Part shown: piece by piece, positions 16,601 through 25,272 of the stretch | Position numbering within the stretch: position 1 is the stretch's first letter | Layout: every line of letters begins with the position of its first letter | Source of the DNA: JBFWVR01 sp050246635 | Lineage (GTDB): Bacteria > Acidobacteriota > Vicinamibacteria > Vicinamibacterales > UBA2999 | Length of the DNA: 64,000 nt | Assembly: GCA_050246635.1 (NCBI GenBank) | Contig: JBFWVR010000001.1 | Location: 558,001-622,000 of the forward strand | Direction: 5' to 3' | Notes under the pieces: model-generated | The model's input: the letters and a program-made list of their open reading frames with translations, nothing else | Database searches by the model: none | Told to the model about the DNA's origin: nothing | Made by a program: the position numbers and the translations under genes

Positions 16601-17917
16601 ATGAACATCGCGATTCTCGGGGCCCAGTGGGGAGACGAGGGCAAGGGCAAGATCGTCGACCTGCTGACGCCGCACTTCTCCGTCGTCGCCCGCTACCAGG
16701 GGGGCCACAACGCCGGCCACACCGTGTATGTGCGTGGCAAGAAGTTCGTGCTGCACCTGATCCCGTCCGGCATCCTGCACGACGGCGTCACCTGCATCAT
16801 CGGCAACGGCGTCGTCGTCGATCCGCAGGCGCTGTTCGCCGAGATCGAGGAGCTGGCTTCGCTGGGGGTGGACGTCGGCGATCGCCTGATCATCAGCGAG
16901 AAGGCCCACCTGATCCTGCCGTACCACCGCGAGCTGGACGTGCTCAGCGAGGCGCGCCGGGGCGAACGGAAGATCGGGACGACCTCGCGCGGCATCGGCC
17001 CGGCCTACGAGGACAAGATCGGGCGACGGGGCATCCGCGTCTGTGACCTCGTGGATCGCCAGGCGTTGGCCGACGAGGTGCGCGAGAACGTCCACGCGCG
17101 CAACCAGATCATCAAGGACTCCACGCTCGACTGGGAGAAGGTCTACGCCGACCTGCTGGCCGCGGGCGACCGCATGCGCCGCTGGGCGGGTGACGTCTCG
17201 CTGTACCTGGCCGGCGCGATGGCCGAGGGCCGCCGCGTGCTCTTCGAGGGCGCCCAGGCGACGATGCTCGACATCGACCACGGCACGTACCCGTTCGTGA
17301 CCTCCTCGAACGCCAGCGTGGGGGGCGTCTGCACCGGCCTCGGCGTGCCCCCGCGCGCGATCGGCGGGGTGCTCGGCGTGGCCAAGGCCTACACGACCCG
17401 CGTCGGTGAGGGACCGATGCTCACCGAGCTCTTCGGCGACCTGGCCGACCGGCTGCGTGAGAGCGGCCAGGAGTACGGCGCGTCCACGGGGCGCCCCCGG
17501 CGCTGTGGCTGGTACGACGCGGTCGTCGTCCGCTACGCCGCCCGGATCAACGGCCTCGACGGCCTGGCCCTCACCAAGCTCGACGTGCTCGATGGCCTGG
17601 ACGAGATCAAGGTGTGCACCGGGTACCGCACCGCCGATGGTGTCGTCGAGGCGTTCCCGGCAGACCTCAGCCGGCTGGGCGCCGCCGAGCCGATCTACGA
17701 GACCTTGCCGGGCTGGAGCGAGCCGACCCGGGGCGCGCGGGAGTACGAGGACCTGCCCGCCGAGGCGCGGGCCTATATCGAGTTCCTCGAGCAGGTGAGC
17801 GGCGTGCCCATCGCGATCGTCTCGACCGGCTCCGACCGTGAGGAGACCATCATCCGCACCGGCAGCGTGGCCGAGTCGTGGATCGGCGGCCCGCGGGTCT
17901 TCCCGCAGCTCGACTAG
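16601..17917 (+). CDS. purA: adenylosuccinate synthetase
   Basis: 438 residues. It catalyses the GTP-dependent joining of IMP and aspartate, the first committed step to AMP. The signature GAQWGDEGKGK is at residues 6-16 and includes the catalytic Asp and the GTP P-loop. GTTSRGIGPAYEDK (IMP-binding and catalytic region), the QATMLDIDHGTYPFVTSSN block and the base-recognition region near LTKLDVLDGL are intact. The start MNIAILGAQ at 16601 is family-like; the open frame continues upstream without similarity. It is convergent with the PilZ gene, 9 bp away. Confidence 0.97.
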   Translation: MNIAILGAQWGDEGKGKIVDLLTPHFSVVARYQGGHNAGHTVYVRGKKFVLHLIPSGILHDGVTCIIGNGVVVDPQALFAEIEELASLGVDVGDRLIISEKAHLILPYHRELDVLSEARRGERKIGTTSRGIGPAYEDKIGRRGIRVCDLVDRQALADEVRENVHARNQIIKDSTLDWEKVYADLLAAGDRMRRWAGDVSLYLAGAMAEGRRVLFEGAQATMLDIDHGTYPFVTSSNASVGGVCTGLGVPPRAIGGVLGVAKAYTTRVGEGPMLTELFGDLADRLRESGQEYGASTGRPRRCGWYDAVVVRYAARINGLDGLALTKLDVLDGLDEIKVCTGYRTADGVVEAFPADLSRLGAAEPIYETLPGWSEPTRGAREYEDLPAEARAYIEFLEQVSGVPIAIVSTGSDREETIIRTGSVAESWIGGPRVFPQLD

Positions 17918-17920
17918 GGC

Positions 17921-17935
17921 CGCGCCTCAGGCGCG
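17921..17935. terminator. short hairpin between convergent purA and PilZ gene
   Basis: CGCGCC-TCA-GGCGCG has a 6-bp stem and a 3-nt loop that contains the PilZ stop codon. It lies directly after the purA stop. No T-run is present. Confidence 0.35.
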
Positions 17936-18571
17936 CCGATGGCGGACGGCAAACGCGTCGAGGGCGGCGCCGTCCGCGGCCGTGAACTCCAGGCCCGCCC
18001 GATAGCGCGGCGGCTGTCCCTTCGGCATCTCGAACGAGGCCCAGGCCACCACGCCCGCACACCGGACCTGCCCGGCCGTGTCGGCGACGACCACCCGCAC
18101 ACGCTGGTTCGGCCGCAGCACGGTGGTCGAGAGCACCTGCGCGCCGATGGCCGACAGGTCGACGAGCGCCGCCGGGTTGCCGTCGATTTGCACGTCCACG
18201 CCCGCCGCGATCGGCACCCGAGGCGCGCGGCGCGTGCCCCGCTGGTCGAGCGCCGACGCGGGCGCCGCGGCGGCGGGAGCGACGGCTGCGGACGCGGGCG
18301 CCGCCGCGGCCGGATCCTGCGCGAGCACCCGGACCTCGCAATCGATCAGGCTCGGATCCGCCTTGATGCGGTTGATGAGCGCCGTGCCGCGCGAGCTGGC
18401 GGCAAACGTCGGCTCCAGCGCGACGATGCGCGGCTGGTGCTGGATGACGTGGTCCAGCGCCTCGAGGGCCTCGTCGCTGGTGAAGGTGCGCAGGCCGGCG
18501 CCGGGCGCGAGGCGTGCTTGGAGGGCCGGGAGGGCGTCCGCCGGGCCTATCAGGACGATACTCGAGGACAC
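17927..18571 (-). CDS. PilZ-domain protein with degenerate receiver domain
   Basis: About 214 residues. The N-terminal 95 residues look like a receiver fold (SIVLIGP opening strand, HQPRIVALEP), but the phosphoacceptor position is Glu rather than Asp, which often mimics constant phosphorylation. An Ala/Pro linker follows, then a PilZ domain (about 115-214) with both c-di-GMP contact motifs: RRAPR (RxxxR) and DLSAIG (D/NxSxxG). It is therefore likely a cytosolic c-di-GMP effector. I choose the GTG at 18571 because a TACACT box lies 9 nt upstream; a longer frame reaches 18598. Confidence 0.8.
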   Translation of the reverse strand: MSSSIVLIGPADALPALQARLAPGAGLRTFTSDEALEALDHVIQHQPRIVALEPTFAASSRGTALINRIKADPSLIDCEVRVLAQDPAAAAPASAAVAPAAAAPASALDQRGTRRAPRVPIAAGVDVQIDGNPAALVDLSAIGAQVLSTTVLRPNQRVRVVVADTAGQVRCAGVVAWASFEMPKGQPPRYRAGLEFTAADGAALDAFAVRHRRA

Positions 18572-18580
18572 AGACGTTCG

Positions 18581-18599
18581 AGTGTACCACGGGTACAAT
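18581..18599. promoter_or_regulatory. back-to-back -10 boxes sharing a palindrome (PilZ gene / ABC operon)
   Basis: The minus-strand TACACT (18581-18586) serves the PilZ gene, with 9 nt to its GTG. The plus-strand TACAAT (18594-18599) serves the ABC ATPase, with 6 nt to its GTG. The 15-bp inverted repeat TGTACC-ACG-GGTACA (18583-18597) spans both boxes, so one bound protein could block both genes. Confidence 0.5.
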
Positions 18600-18605
18600 C
18601 AGCGG

Positions 18606-19544
18606 GTGCCGTCCCCGCCGCCCGCGCTTCGCTGCCAGGGCCTCGTCAAGTCGTACGCCGACGTCCAGGCCGTCGCGGGGCTGGATCTCGAGGTCCGGCG
18701 CGGCGAGTGCTTCGGGCTGCTCGGCCCGAACGGCGCCGGGAAGACCACCACCATCGAGATTCTCGAAGGGCTGCTCGCCCCCGATGCCGGCGTCGTCGAG
18801 GTGCTGGGGCTCACGTGGTCGCGTGACGGCGCCGCCCTGCGGCCTCGGCTCGGGATCCAGCTCCAGGAGACGCAGCTGGCCGAGAAGCTGACCGTCGAGG
18901 AGACGCTGCGCCTGTTCCGCTCCTTCTACCCGTCGGGCGCGACCGTCGACGACCTGCTCGCGACCGTCGAGCTCACCTCGAAGCGATCGGCGTGGGTGGG
19001 CAAGCTCTCCGGGGGGCAGAAGCAGCGCCTGTCGGTCGCCTGCGCGCTGGCCGGGCGCCCCGACCTGCTGTTCCTCGACGAGCCGACGACCGGGCTCGAC
19101 CCGCAGTCGCGGCGCCAGTTGTGGGACGTGCTCGATTCCTTCCGCGGCGGCGGTGGCACCATCCTCATCACCACCCACTACATGGACGAGGCGCACGCCC
19201 TCTGTGATCGCGTCGGCATCATGGACCACGGTCGCCTCATCGCCCTCGGCACGCCCGCGGAACTCGTGTCGTCCCTGGGGGCGGAGCACGTGATCGAGTT
19301 CGCCCTCACCGACGCGGGGCGCGCGCCCGCCGACGCGGTGCTGGCGGCGCTGCCCGGCGTCGGCACGGTGCGGCGCGAAGCCGGGGCGTTCGCGCTCGGC
19401 ACGTCCGCGGTGCACGAATCGGTCCCCGCGCTGCTGGCCGCCCTCTCGGCGTGTGGCGCGACGCTCAGCCGGCTGACGACGCACAGCGCTACCCTCGAGG
19501 ACGTGTTCGTGTCGTTGACCGGGAGGCACCTCCGTGACCAGTAG
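18606..19544 (+). CDS. ABC transporter ATP-binding protein (ABC-2 exporter type)
   Basis: 312 residues. The nucleotide-binding domain holds Walker A GPNGAGKTTT (about residues 43-52), a Q-loop near LQETQL, the signature LSGGQKQR, Walker B LLFLDEPTTGLD, and the switch His in ITTHYMDEA. About 70 extra residues at the C-terminus are typical of drug- or antibiotic-export ATPases of the CcmA/DrrA type. It starts at the GTG at 18606 and overlaps the permease gene by 11 bp, so the two form one transporter. The substrate cannot be told from sequence. Confidence 0.92.
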   Translation: MPSPPPALRCQGLVKSYADVQAVAGLDLEVRRGECFGLLGPNGAGKTTTIEILEGLLAPDAGVVEVLGLTWSRDGAALRPRLGIQLQETQLAEKLTVEETLRLFRSFYPSGATVDDLLATVELTSKRSAWVGKLSGGQKQRLSVACALAGRPDLLFLDEPTTGLDPQSRRQLWDVLDSFRGGGGTILITTHYMDEAHALCDRVGIMDHGRLIALGTPAELVSSLGAEHVIEFALTDAGRAPADAVLAALPGVGTVRREAGAFALGTSAVHESVPALLAALSACGATLSRLTTHSATLEDVFVSLTGRHLRDQ

Positions 19545-20583
19545 CCGTGGCGGCGCCGGCATCCCGCTCGTCGAGCTGACGCTGGCCCGCTTTCGCGAGT
19601 TCCTGCGGGAGCCCGAGGCCGTGTTCTGGGTCTTCGCGTTCCCGGTCATCATGACCTGCGCGCTCGGCATCGCGTTCCGCGCGAAGGGCGACGAGCCCGT
19701 CATTGCCGGGGTGGCCGACGGGCCGGGGGCCGCGAGGATCGTGCAGGCGCTGGAGTCGGCAGGCACCTTCACCGTGCGGCGGATTCCACGCGGCGAGGTC
19801 GAGCGTGCGATCCGGGACGGGCGTGCGCCCGTCGTCGTGGTGCCGGGCGAGCCACCGACCTACCGGTTCGACGAGGCGAGACCGGAGAGCCAGGTCGCGC
19901 GCCTCGCGGTCGATCGGGCGCTGCAGCGCGCGGGCGGTCGCGTCGACGCCTTCGTGCCGGTGGAAGCCCCGATCGCCACGGTGGGGTCACGCTACATCGA
20001 CTGGCTGGTGCCGGGCCTGCTCGGCATGAACATCATGAGCACCGGCCTCTGGGGGGTCGGTTTCAGCATCGTGCAGGCGCGCGTGAAGAAGCTGCTCAAG
20101 CGGCTCGTCGCGACCCCGATGTCGAAGGCGGACTACCTGCTCTCACACGTCCTGAGCCGGCTCATCTTCCTCGGGCTCGAAGCCGCGGTCATCCTCGGGT
20201 TCGCGCGGGTCGCATTCGGCGTGGGCTCGGCGGGCGGCTATGTCGCCGTCGCGGTGCTCTCGGTGCTGGGCGCGCTGGCGTTCGGCGGGATTGGCCTGCT
20301 CGTGGCGAGTCGCGCGCGCACGATCGAGGGCGTGTCTGGCCTGATGAATCTCGTGATGCTCCCGATGTGGGTCCTCTCGGGGGTGTTCTTCGCGGCGTCG
20401 AACTTTCCGGACGTGATGCAGCCCTTCATCCAGGCCCTCCCGCTGACGGCGCTGGTGGACGCGCTGCGCGGCGTGATGATCGATGGCCAGTCGCTGGCCG
20501 GTGTCGGGGGAGAAGCGGGCCTGGTCGCCGCGTGGGGGCTGGGATCGTTCGGGCTGGCGCTGTGGCTGTTTCGCTGGGCATAG
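19534..20583 (+). CDS. ABC-2 type transporter permease
   Basis: 349 residues. One helix lies near the N-terminus (VFWVFAFPVIMTCALGIAF), then an extracytoplasmic domain of about 120 residues. Five further helices follow from about residue 165, beginning WLVPGLLGMNIMSTGLWGVGFSIV, with the cytosolic KKLLKRLVATPM segment that contacts the ATPase and a late VMLPMWVLSGVFFA helix. This is the ABC-2 export plan (DrrB/YadH-like). The GTG start at 19534 lies inside the end of the ATPase gene. Confidence 0.9.
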   Translation: MTSSRGGAGIPLVELTLARFREFLREPEAVFWVFAFPVIMTCALGIAFRAKGDEPVIAGVADGPGAARIVQALESAGTFTVRRIPRGEVERAIRDGRAPVVVVPGEPPTYRFDEARPESQVARLAVDRALQRAGGRVDAFVPVEAPIATVGSRYIDWLVPGLLGMNIMSTGLWGVGFSIVQARVKKLLKRLVATPMSKADYLLSHVLSRLIFLGLEAAVILGFARVAFGVGSAGGYVAVAVLSVLGALAFGGIGLLVASRARTIEGVSGLMNLVMLPMWVLSGVFFAASNFPDVMQPFIQALPLTALVDALRGVMIDGQSLAGVGGEAGLVAAWGLGSFGLALWLFRWA

Positions 20584-20613
20584 ATGTGGGGCAGGCGTGG
20601 CCATGGATGGTCG

Positions 20614-20757
20614 CCACAGATGGCACAGACATAGAAAGCCGACACGGAAGATGGGACGGGATGCACAGATGCCCAGGTCCCTCCCAACGGCGGACCGTAG
20701 GTCCGCCGGCCTGACGCCCTGAGCGAAGCGAAGGGCGGCCTACCGCAGGCCTGCCGC
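20614..20757. repeat. CACAGATGG repeats followed by three GC hairpins
   Basis: The first part (20614-20672) holds degenerate CACAGATGGCACAGA words shared with 29264-29396, 35738-35822 and 59127-59160. Then come three palindromes: GGCGGACC-GTA-GGTCCGCC (20689-20707), GCCCT-n11-AGGGC (20716-20736) and GGCCT-ACCGC-AGGCC (20737-20751). They lie between convergent genes and may end both transcripts. Confidence 0.6.
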
Positions 20758-20785
20758 GCCGCGGCCACCCGGGACCGGCCCGCGG

Positions 20786-21235
20786 TCACTCCATCCGTTC
20801 GAGCAGTTCGTCGATGCGGTCGCGTTCGGCGGTGGTCTCCCCGGGCACGGTGGGACCGGCGGGGAGCGGCTCGTGGGCGTGGGTGACGAATCGACGCACG
20901 ATCAATGTCAGGCCGGCGGCCGACAGTCCGAGGAGGAGCCAGGGCAGGACGTACAAGGCCTGCGAGAAGCCCTCGGCGGGCGGGACGACCAGAATCCGCT
21001 TGCCGTATTCCGCCACGAACGCTGCCCGGATCTCCTCGTCCGTCCGGCCGTCCGCCACGAGCTGCCGGAGCTCGGCCTTGACGTCGTCCGCGGCCGGTGA
21101 GTGGTGGATGTCCACCGTCTGGCTCCAGCAGCACGGCGCCATCAGCTCGGCCTCCCACCGCTCGATGCGGGCGGCATCGGGACTGGCGGGCTGTGCGGCA
21201 ACGGACAACAGCAGAAGGACTGCGTAGACGGGCAT
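20786..21235 (-). CDS. CcmH/NrfF-like cytochrome c biogenesis protein, vicinal-Cys variant
   Basis: 149 residues. A signal peptide (residues 1-20) is followed by a periplasmic helical domain and one C-terminal transmembrane helix (LYVLPWLLLGLSAAGLTLIV), the CcmH/NrfF topology. The family normally has a LRCxxC redox motif; here the site reads APCCW, two adjacent Cys, then HHSPAADDVKAELRQLVADGRTDEEIRAAFVAEYG, which matches the family helix well. CcmH helps reduce apocytochrome c before heme attachment. No other ccm gene is nearby. The Shine-Dalgarno GGGGGAGG before the ATG at 21235 is strong, so the longer frame is not the gene. Confidence 0.8.
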   Translation of the reverse strand: MPVYAVLLLLSVAAQPASPDAARIERWEAELMAPCCWSQTVDIHHSPAADDVKAELRQLVADGRTDEEIRAAFVAEYGKRILVVPPAEGFSQALYVLPWLLLGLSAAGLTLIVRRFVTHAHEPLPAGPTVPGETTAERDRIDELLERME

Positions 21236-21383
21236 CACGGCCTCCCCCTCCCTGAGATGCAGGAGAGGTCCAGCGGGTGACAGCCGCAGTCTGACGGGGG
21301 AGACACACCACGGGGAGCGCGCCGTGGCCCGGCGGCACGGCACCCGTGGTGGCTTCGTGTCCTTCGTGAGCGTCGTGGCCGGC

Positions 21384-22637
21384 TTACGCCACGCCGCAGA
21401 AGCGGAGCGCCGTCACGGCGAGTACACGGGCGACGATGCGCAGGTCCTCGACGGGGACCGACTCGTCGGCGCGATGCGCCTGTCGCACGTTTCCGGGACC
21501 GAAGAGCAGGGTCGGGATGCCGCCGTCCCGGACGAGCAGGCGCATGTCGGCGCCGTAAGTCATGCCTTCCACGGCGGGCGCCCGCCCCACGACGTCGGTG
21601 AAGGCCGCCGTCGTCTCCTGGACGACCGCGGCATCGGTGGGGGTTGCGGCCGGGAGGAACTGCCCACCCCACCATTCGAGCCGGGGGGGATGGGCAGCCA
21701 GCCATTCGTCGGCGGCCGCTGCCGCGGCGACCGCGCGTTCGAGCTCGCCCTGCGCCTCGGCGGCCTCTTCTCCTGGAGCCAGGCCGTACCGGCCTTCGGC
21801 GACGAGGAGATCCGGCACGGAAGAGGGCCAGTCGCCGGCCGTGACCTTGCCGATCGAGAGCGCGTAGGGCAGCGTGTACCGGCTGAAGAGGGGTTGCATG
21901 AGGCGCGCGTTGCGCGCGCGCTCGAGGTCGAGCAGGGCGCGGTGGAGACCGGCGAACTTCTCGACGGCGCTGATCCCTTCCTCACGCACGGCCCCGTGGG
22001 TGGCACGGCCGGGAACCAGCAGGCGAAACCCGAGCGCGCCGGCATGCGCCGGCGCCACGGCCAGCTCGGTGGGCTCCATGCTGATGGCGCCGTCGCCGCG
22101 ATGCCCTCGCGCGATCGTGGCCAGCGTCCCGGCGCCCCCATCTTCCTCGGCCACGACCGAGTGGAGCGCGAGCCGCCCGCGCAGCTCGACGCCCGCGCGG
22201 CGGAGCGCCGCCATCGCGGCCAGCGCGCAGGCGAGCCCGCCCTTCATGTCACAGGCGCCGCGTCCCAGGACACGGTCGTCGCGGACGGTCGCCCGCCACG
22301 GATCGACGCTCCACTGCGTCAGGTCGCCCACTGGCACCACGTCGACATGGCCGTTCAGGATGAGGGTCGGCCCGTCACCCGCGCCCATCTGGCCCACGAC
22401 CCCACGCCCCCGGGCGCGGGGCACTTCCATGCTGAAGGAGGGATGGCCGCGGAGCGCGTCGAAGTCGATCTCCCAGGCGTCGACGTCGAGGCCCAGGGCC
22501 ACGAGACGTTCGGCCATCCAGGCCTGCGCCGCGTCCTCCTGGCCGCCAAGGCTCGGGATCCGGAGGAGGGCGTCAAGGTCGCTCAGGAGGAGGTCGAAGT
22601 CGAGGGCTTCGAGGACGGCGTTTTCGACGGCACGCAT
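21384..22637 (-). CDS. M20-family metallopeptidase (ArgE/DapE-like deacylase)
   Basis: 417 residues. The co-catalytic zinc sites are visible: NGHVDVVP (His and Asp), GACDMKGG (bridging Asp), EEDGGAG (catalytic Glu-Glu) and a late His in NVRQAHRADESV. The family includes acetylornithine deacetylase, succinyl-diaminopimelate desuccinylase and carboxypeptidases; no neighbouring arginine or lysine gene helps to choose. There is no signal peptide, so it is cytosolic. The ATG at 22637 is supported by a TACGCT box 6 nt upstream; a second ATG at 22655 is in frame. Confidence 0.88.
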   Translation of the reverse strand: MRAVENAVLEALDFDLLLSDLDALLRIPSLGGQEDAAQAWMAERLVALGLDVDAWEIDFDALRGHPSFSMEVPRARGRGVVGQMGAGDGPTLILNGHVDVVPVGDLTQWSVDPWRATVRDDRVLGRGACDMKGGLACALAAMAALRRAGVELRGRLALHSVVAEEDGGAGTLATIARGHRGDGAISMEPTELAVAPAHAGALGFRLLVPGRATHGAVREEGISAVEKFAGLHRALLDLERARNARLMQPLFSRYTLPYALSIGKVTAGDWPSSVPDLLVAEGRYGLAPGEEAAEAQGELERAVAAAAAADEWLAAHPPRLEWWGGQFLPAATPTDAAVVQETTAAFTDVVGRAPAVEGMTYGADMRLLVRDGGIPTLLFGPGNVRQAHRADESVPVEDLRIVARVLAVTALRFCGVA

Positions 22638-22643
22638 CGCGCT

Positions 22644-22649
22644 AGCGTA
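22644..22649 (-). promoter_or_regulatory. -10 box of M20 peptidase gene, leaderless type
   Basis: Minus-strand TACGCT with 6 nt (AGCGCG) to the ATG at 22637. Confidence 0.35.
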
Positions 22650-22787
22650 TCGCACCCCGGCAGCGCCGCCGATTTAACGCCGCCGATACCTGCCGGTCAC
22701 CTTGCCGTCGGCCCCCGGCGAGAGACTGGGGTCGTCTTCGTCAGTTCCTCCGACGCCTCGGGCAGCGCACAGCTGCCCTTTTTTTAT

Positions 22788-23000
22788 TGCAGATTGTCGA
22801 TTGGCGATTGCAGATTGGCGATTGCAGATTGGCGATTGGGGATCGGACGACCAGCCACGACGATCACGAAGGACGCGAAGAGACTCGACGGAAGAGGGTC
22901 ACCTAAGACCCCGGCGGCGGAGGCGGCCTTCGTGCGTCTCGTGACCGTGGGGCGTCAATCTGCAATCGTCAACTGCAATCTGCAATCGTCAATCGTCAAT
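22788..23000. repeat. ATTGCAGATTGGCG tandem repeats in inverted arms
   Basis: The left arm (22788-22840) repeats ATTGCAGATTGGCG three to four times. The right arm (22956-23000) carries the complement (TCAATCTGCAATCGTC). Between them lies an inner inverted pair built of TCACGAAGGACGCGAAG and CCTTCGTGCGTCTCGTGA words. The rest of this 358-bp gap (22638-22787) shows nothing recognisable apart from the M20 promoter. The ppk stop codon is inside the right arm. Confidence 0.75.
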
Positions 23001-25218
23001 CTATTTCGCCGTGTCCGTGCGACGTGTACCAGTCGAGCAACGCCTGCTGCGAGTTGATGCGGGACTCACCCTCGGCCGGGACGACGCGCGTGTAGGTGCC
23101 GTCCCGGTTGAGGGCCCACGCGCGGTCCGTGTCGGCGAGCAGGGTCTCGAGCACCGTGTCGCGCAGGTGGCGCTTCAGGTCGGGGTCGGTGATGGGGCAG
23201 AGCGTCTCCACGCGGCGGTCCAGGTTGCGTTCCATGAGGTCCGCGCTTCCGATGTAGATCTCGTCGTCGCCGCCGTTGCGGAAGTAGTAGATGCGCGAGT
23301 GCTCGAGGAACCGCCCGACGATCGAGCGCACATGGATGTTCTCGCTGACGCCCGGGACGCCGGGCCTCAGGCAGCAGACGCCGCGCACCACCATGTCGAT
23401 GGCGACGCCGGCCTGTGACGCCCGGTAGAGCGTCTTGATCATCTCCTTGTCGGCGACCGCGTTGTTCTTGATGACGATGCGCGCGGGGCGGCCCGCCTCG
23501 GCGTGGGCAATCTCGCGCTCGACGAGCGCGCGGAAGCCCTGGCGGAGGCCGGTGGGGGCCACCAGCAGGGCGTTGTACGAGCGCTTGTTCGAGTAGCCCG
23601 TCAGCGAGTTGAACACCTCGGTGACGTCGTCCAGGATGGCCGGGTCGGCCGTGAAGAGCCCGAGGTCGGTGTAGACCTGCGAGGTCACCCGGTTGTAGTT
23701 GCCGGTGCCGACGTGGGCGTACCGGCGGACGGCGTCCCCTTCCTTGCGCACGACGAGGCAGAGCTTGCAGTGGACCTTCAGGTTCACCAGTCCGTAGACG
23801 ACGTGGATGCCGGCCGACTCGAGGCGGTGCGCCCAGGCGATGTTGTTGCGTTCGTCGAACCGCGCCTTGAGCTCGACGAGCACGGCAATCTGCTTCCCCT
23901 CCTCGGCCGCCTCGACCAGCAGGTCGATGAGCGGCGAGTTGGCGCCGATCCGGTACAGCGTCATCTTGATCGCGACGACCTGCGGATCCGTCACCGCGGC
24001 GCGCACGAACGCCTCGACCGGCGTGAACGAGTCGAAGGGATGGTGGACGAGGAAGTCCTGGTCGGCGATCTCCTCGAACACCGTCTCGGCGCCATCCGGC
24101 GTCCACAACGTGCGCGGCTGGAAGACCGGATCCTTGAGGCCGGGCCGGTGGAGCTTCGTGATCTCGTCGAAGTCGCCGAAGCCCATACGCTCGCTCGACC
24201 GCACCACCACGTCCTCGTCGACCTCGAAGTTCTCGACGAGGATGTTGAGCACGCGGCGCGGCATGTCGTCCTCGACCTGCAGCAGCGAGAGCGCCCCGTA
24301 GCGCAGCTGCTTGAGTCCCCGATCGACCGTCTCGAGCAGGTCGTCCGCCTCGTCCTCCTGGATCACCATGTCGGTGTCGCGGATGATGCGGAAGAGGTGC
24401 GCGCCCTCGACGTGCGTGCCGGGGAAGAGCTCCTGCACGTTCCGGCGGATCACGTCCTCGAGGTAGACGTACGTGACCCCCGGGTGCGCCGAGAGGTGGG
24501 AGGGGACCGCGATGAAGCGCGGCAGCATGCCCGGCACCTTCACGCGCGCGAACTTGGTGCGGCCCGCGTGCTTCACGCGCACCGCGAGGTTCATGCTCAG
24601 GTTCGAGATGTACGGGAACGGGTGCCCGGGATCGAACGCGAGCGGCGTGAGCACCGGGAAGACGTGCGTGTCGAAGTACTGGGTCAGCCAGGTCTCGAGC
24701 GCCGGCGTGTAGTCGGCCGGATCCAGGAAGTGGATGCCCTCGGCGGCCAGCAGGGGGCGGAGCTCGCCGGTCCAGCACGTGCTCTGCTCGGCCATCTGGG
24801 CCAGGGCGCGGCGGCGGATGGCCGCGAGCTCCTGCTCCGTGTTCAGGCCGTCGATCGAGACGTCCTCGATGCCCGCGCGGAACTTCTTCAGGATGGTCGC
24901 CACCCGGACCATGAAGAACTCGTCCAGGTTCGTGCCGCTGATCGCGAGGAACTTCACCCGCTCCAGGAGCGGGTGCTCCGCGTCCTGCGCCTGGGCCAGC
25001 ACGCGCTGGTTGAAGGCGAGCCAGCTCAGCTCGCGATTGACGTAGAGCGCGCGGTGCGAGAGGTCGGACGGGTCGATGGTGGACCAGTCGACCGGTGACG
25101 GCGGTGGTGTGGCCTGGCGGACCCGCTTGCCGCGCAGCCGCCGGCCGGCCGGGGGGGCCTGGTCGCCCGCCCGGTCCGGGCGCGTGGGGGGCTGGGTCTG
25201 GTGGCGTCGCTCTGGCAT
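22996..25218 (-). CDS. ppk1: polyphosphate kinase 1
   Basis: About 740 residues, slightly longer than usual because of a basic, Pro-rich N-terminal tail. It reversibly polymerises ATP gamma-phosphate into polyphosphate. Present are the N-domain start YVNRELSWLAFNQRVL, the AISGTNLDEFFMVRV segment, the phosphorylated His in YAHVGTGNYN, and the second PLD-like His in FLEHSRIYYFRNGG with EIYIGSADLMERNLDRR. The start is uncertain: ATG 25218 or ATG 25251, since a TATGCT -10-like box overlaps the latter. The final Glu-Ile-Asp and stop are shared with the repeat next to it. Confidence 0.93.
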   Translation of the reverse strand: MPERRHQTQPPTRPDRAGDQAPPAGRRLRGKRVRQATPPPSPVDWSTIDPSDLSHRALYVNRELSWLAFNQRVLAQAQDAEHPLLERVKFLAISGTNLDEFFMVRVATILKKFRAGIEDVSIDGLNTEQELAAIRRRALAQMAEQSTCWTGELRPLLAAEGIHFLDPADYTPALETWLTQYFDTHVFPVLTPLAFDPGHPFPYISNLSMNLAVRVKHAGRTKFARVKVPGMLPRFIAVPSHLSAHPGVTYVYLEDVIRRNVQELFPGTHVEGAHLFRIIRDTDMVIQEDEADDLLETVDRGLKQLRYGALSLLQVEDDMPRRVLNILVENFEVDEDVVVRSSERMGFGDFDEITKLHRPGLKDPVFQPRTLWTPDGAETVFEEIADQDFLVHHPFDSFTPVEAFVRAAVTDPQVVAIKMTLYRIGANSPLIDLLVEAAEEGKQIAVLVELKARFDERNNIAWAHRLESAGIHVVYGLVNLKVHCKLCLVVRKEGDAVRRYAHVGTGNYNRVTSQVYTDLGLFTADPAILDDVTEVFNSLTGYSNKRSYNALLVAPTGLRQGFRALVEREIAHAEAGRPARIVIKNNAVADKEMIKTLYRASQAGVAIDMVVRGVCCLRPGVPGVSENIHVRSIVGRFLEHSRIYYFRNGGDDEIYIGSADLMERNLDRRVETLCPITDPDLKRHLRDTVLETLLADTDRAWALNRDGTYTRVVPAEGESRINSQQALLDWYTSHGHGEID

Positions 25219-25272
25219 CGGGACGGGTGGCAAGGAGCCTTCGTCGAGCATACCAAAGCGGTGTAACGAAAC

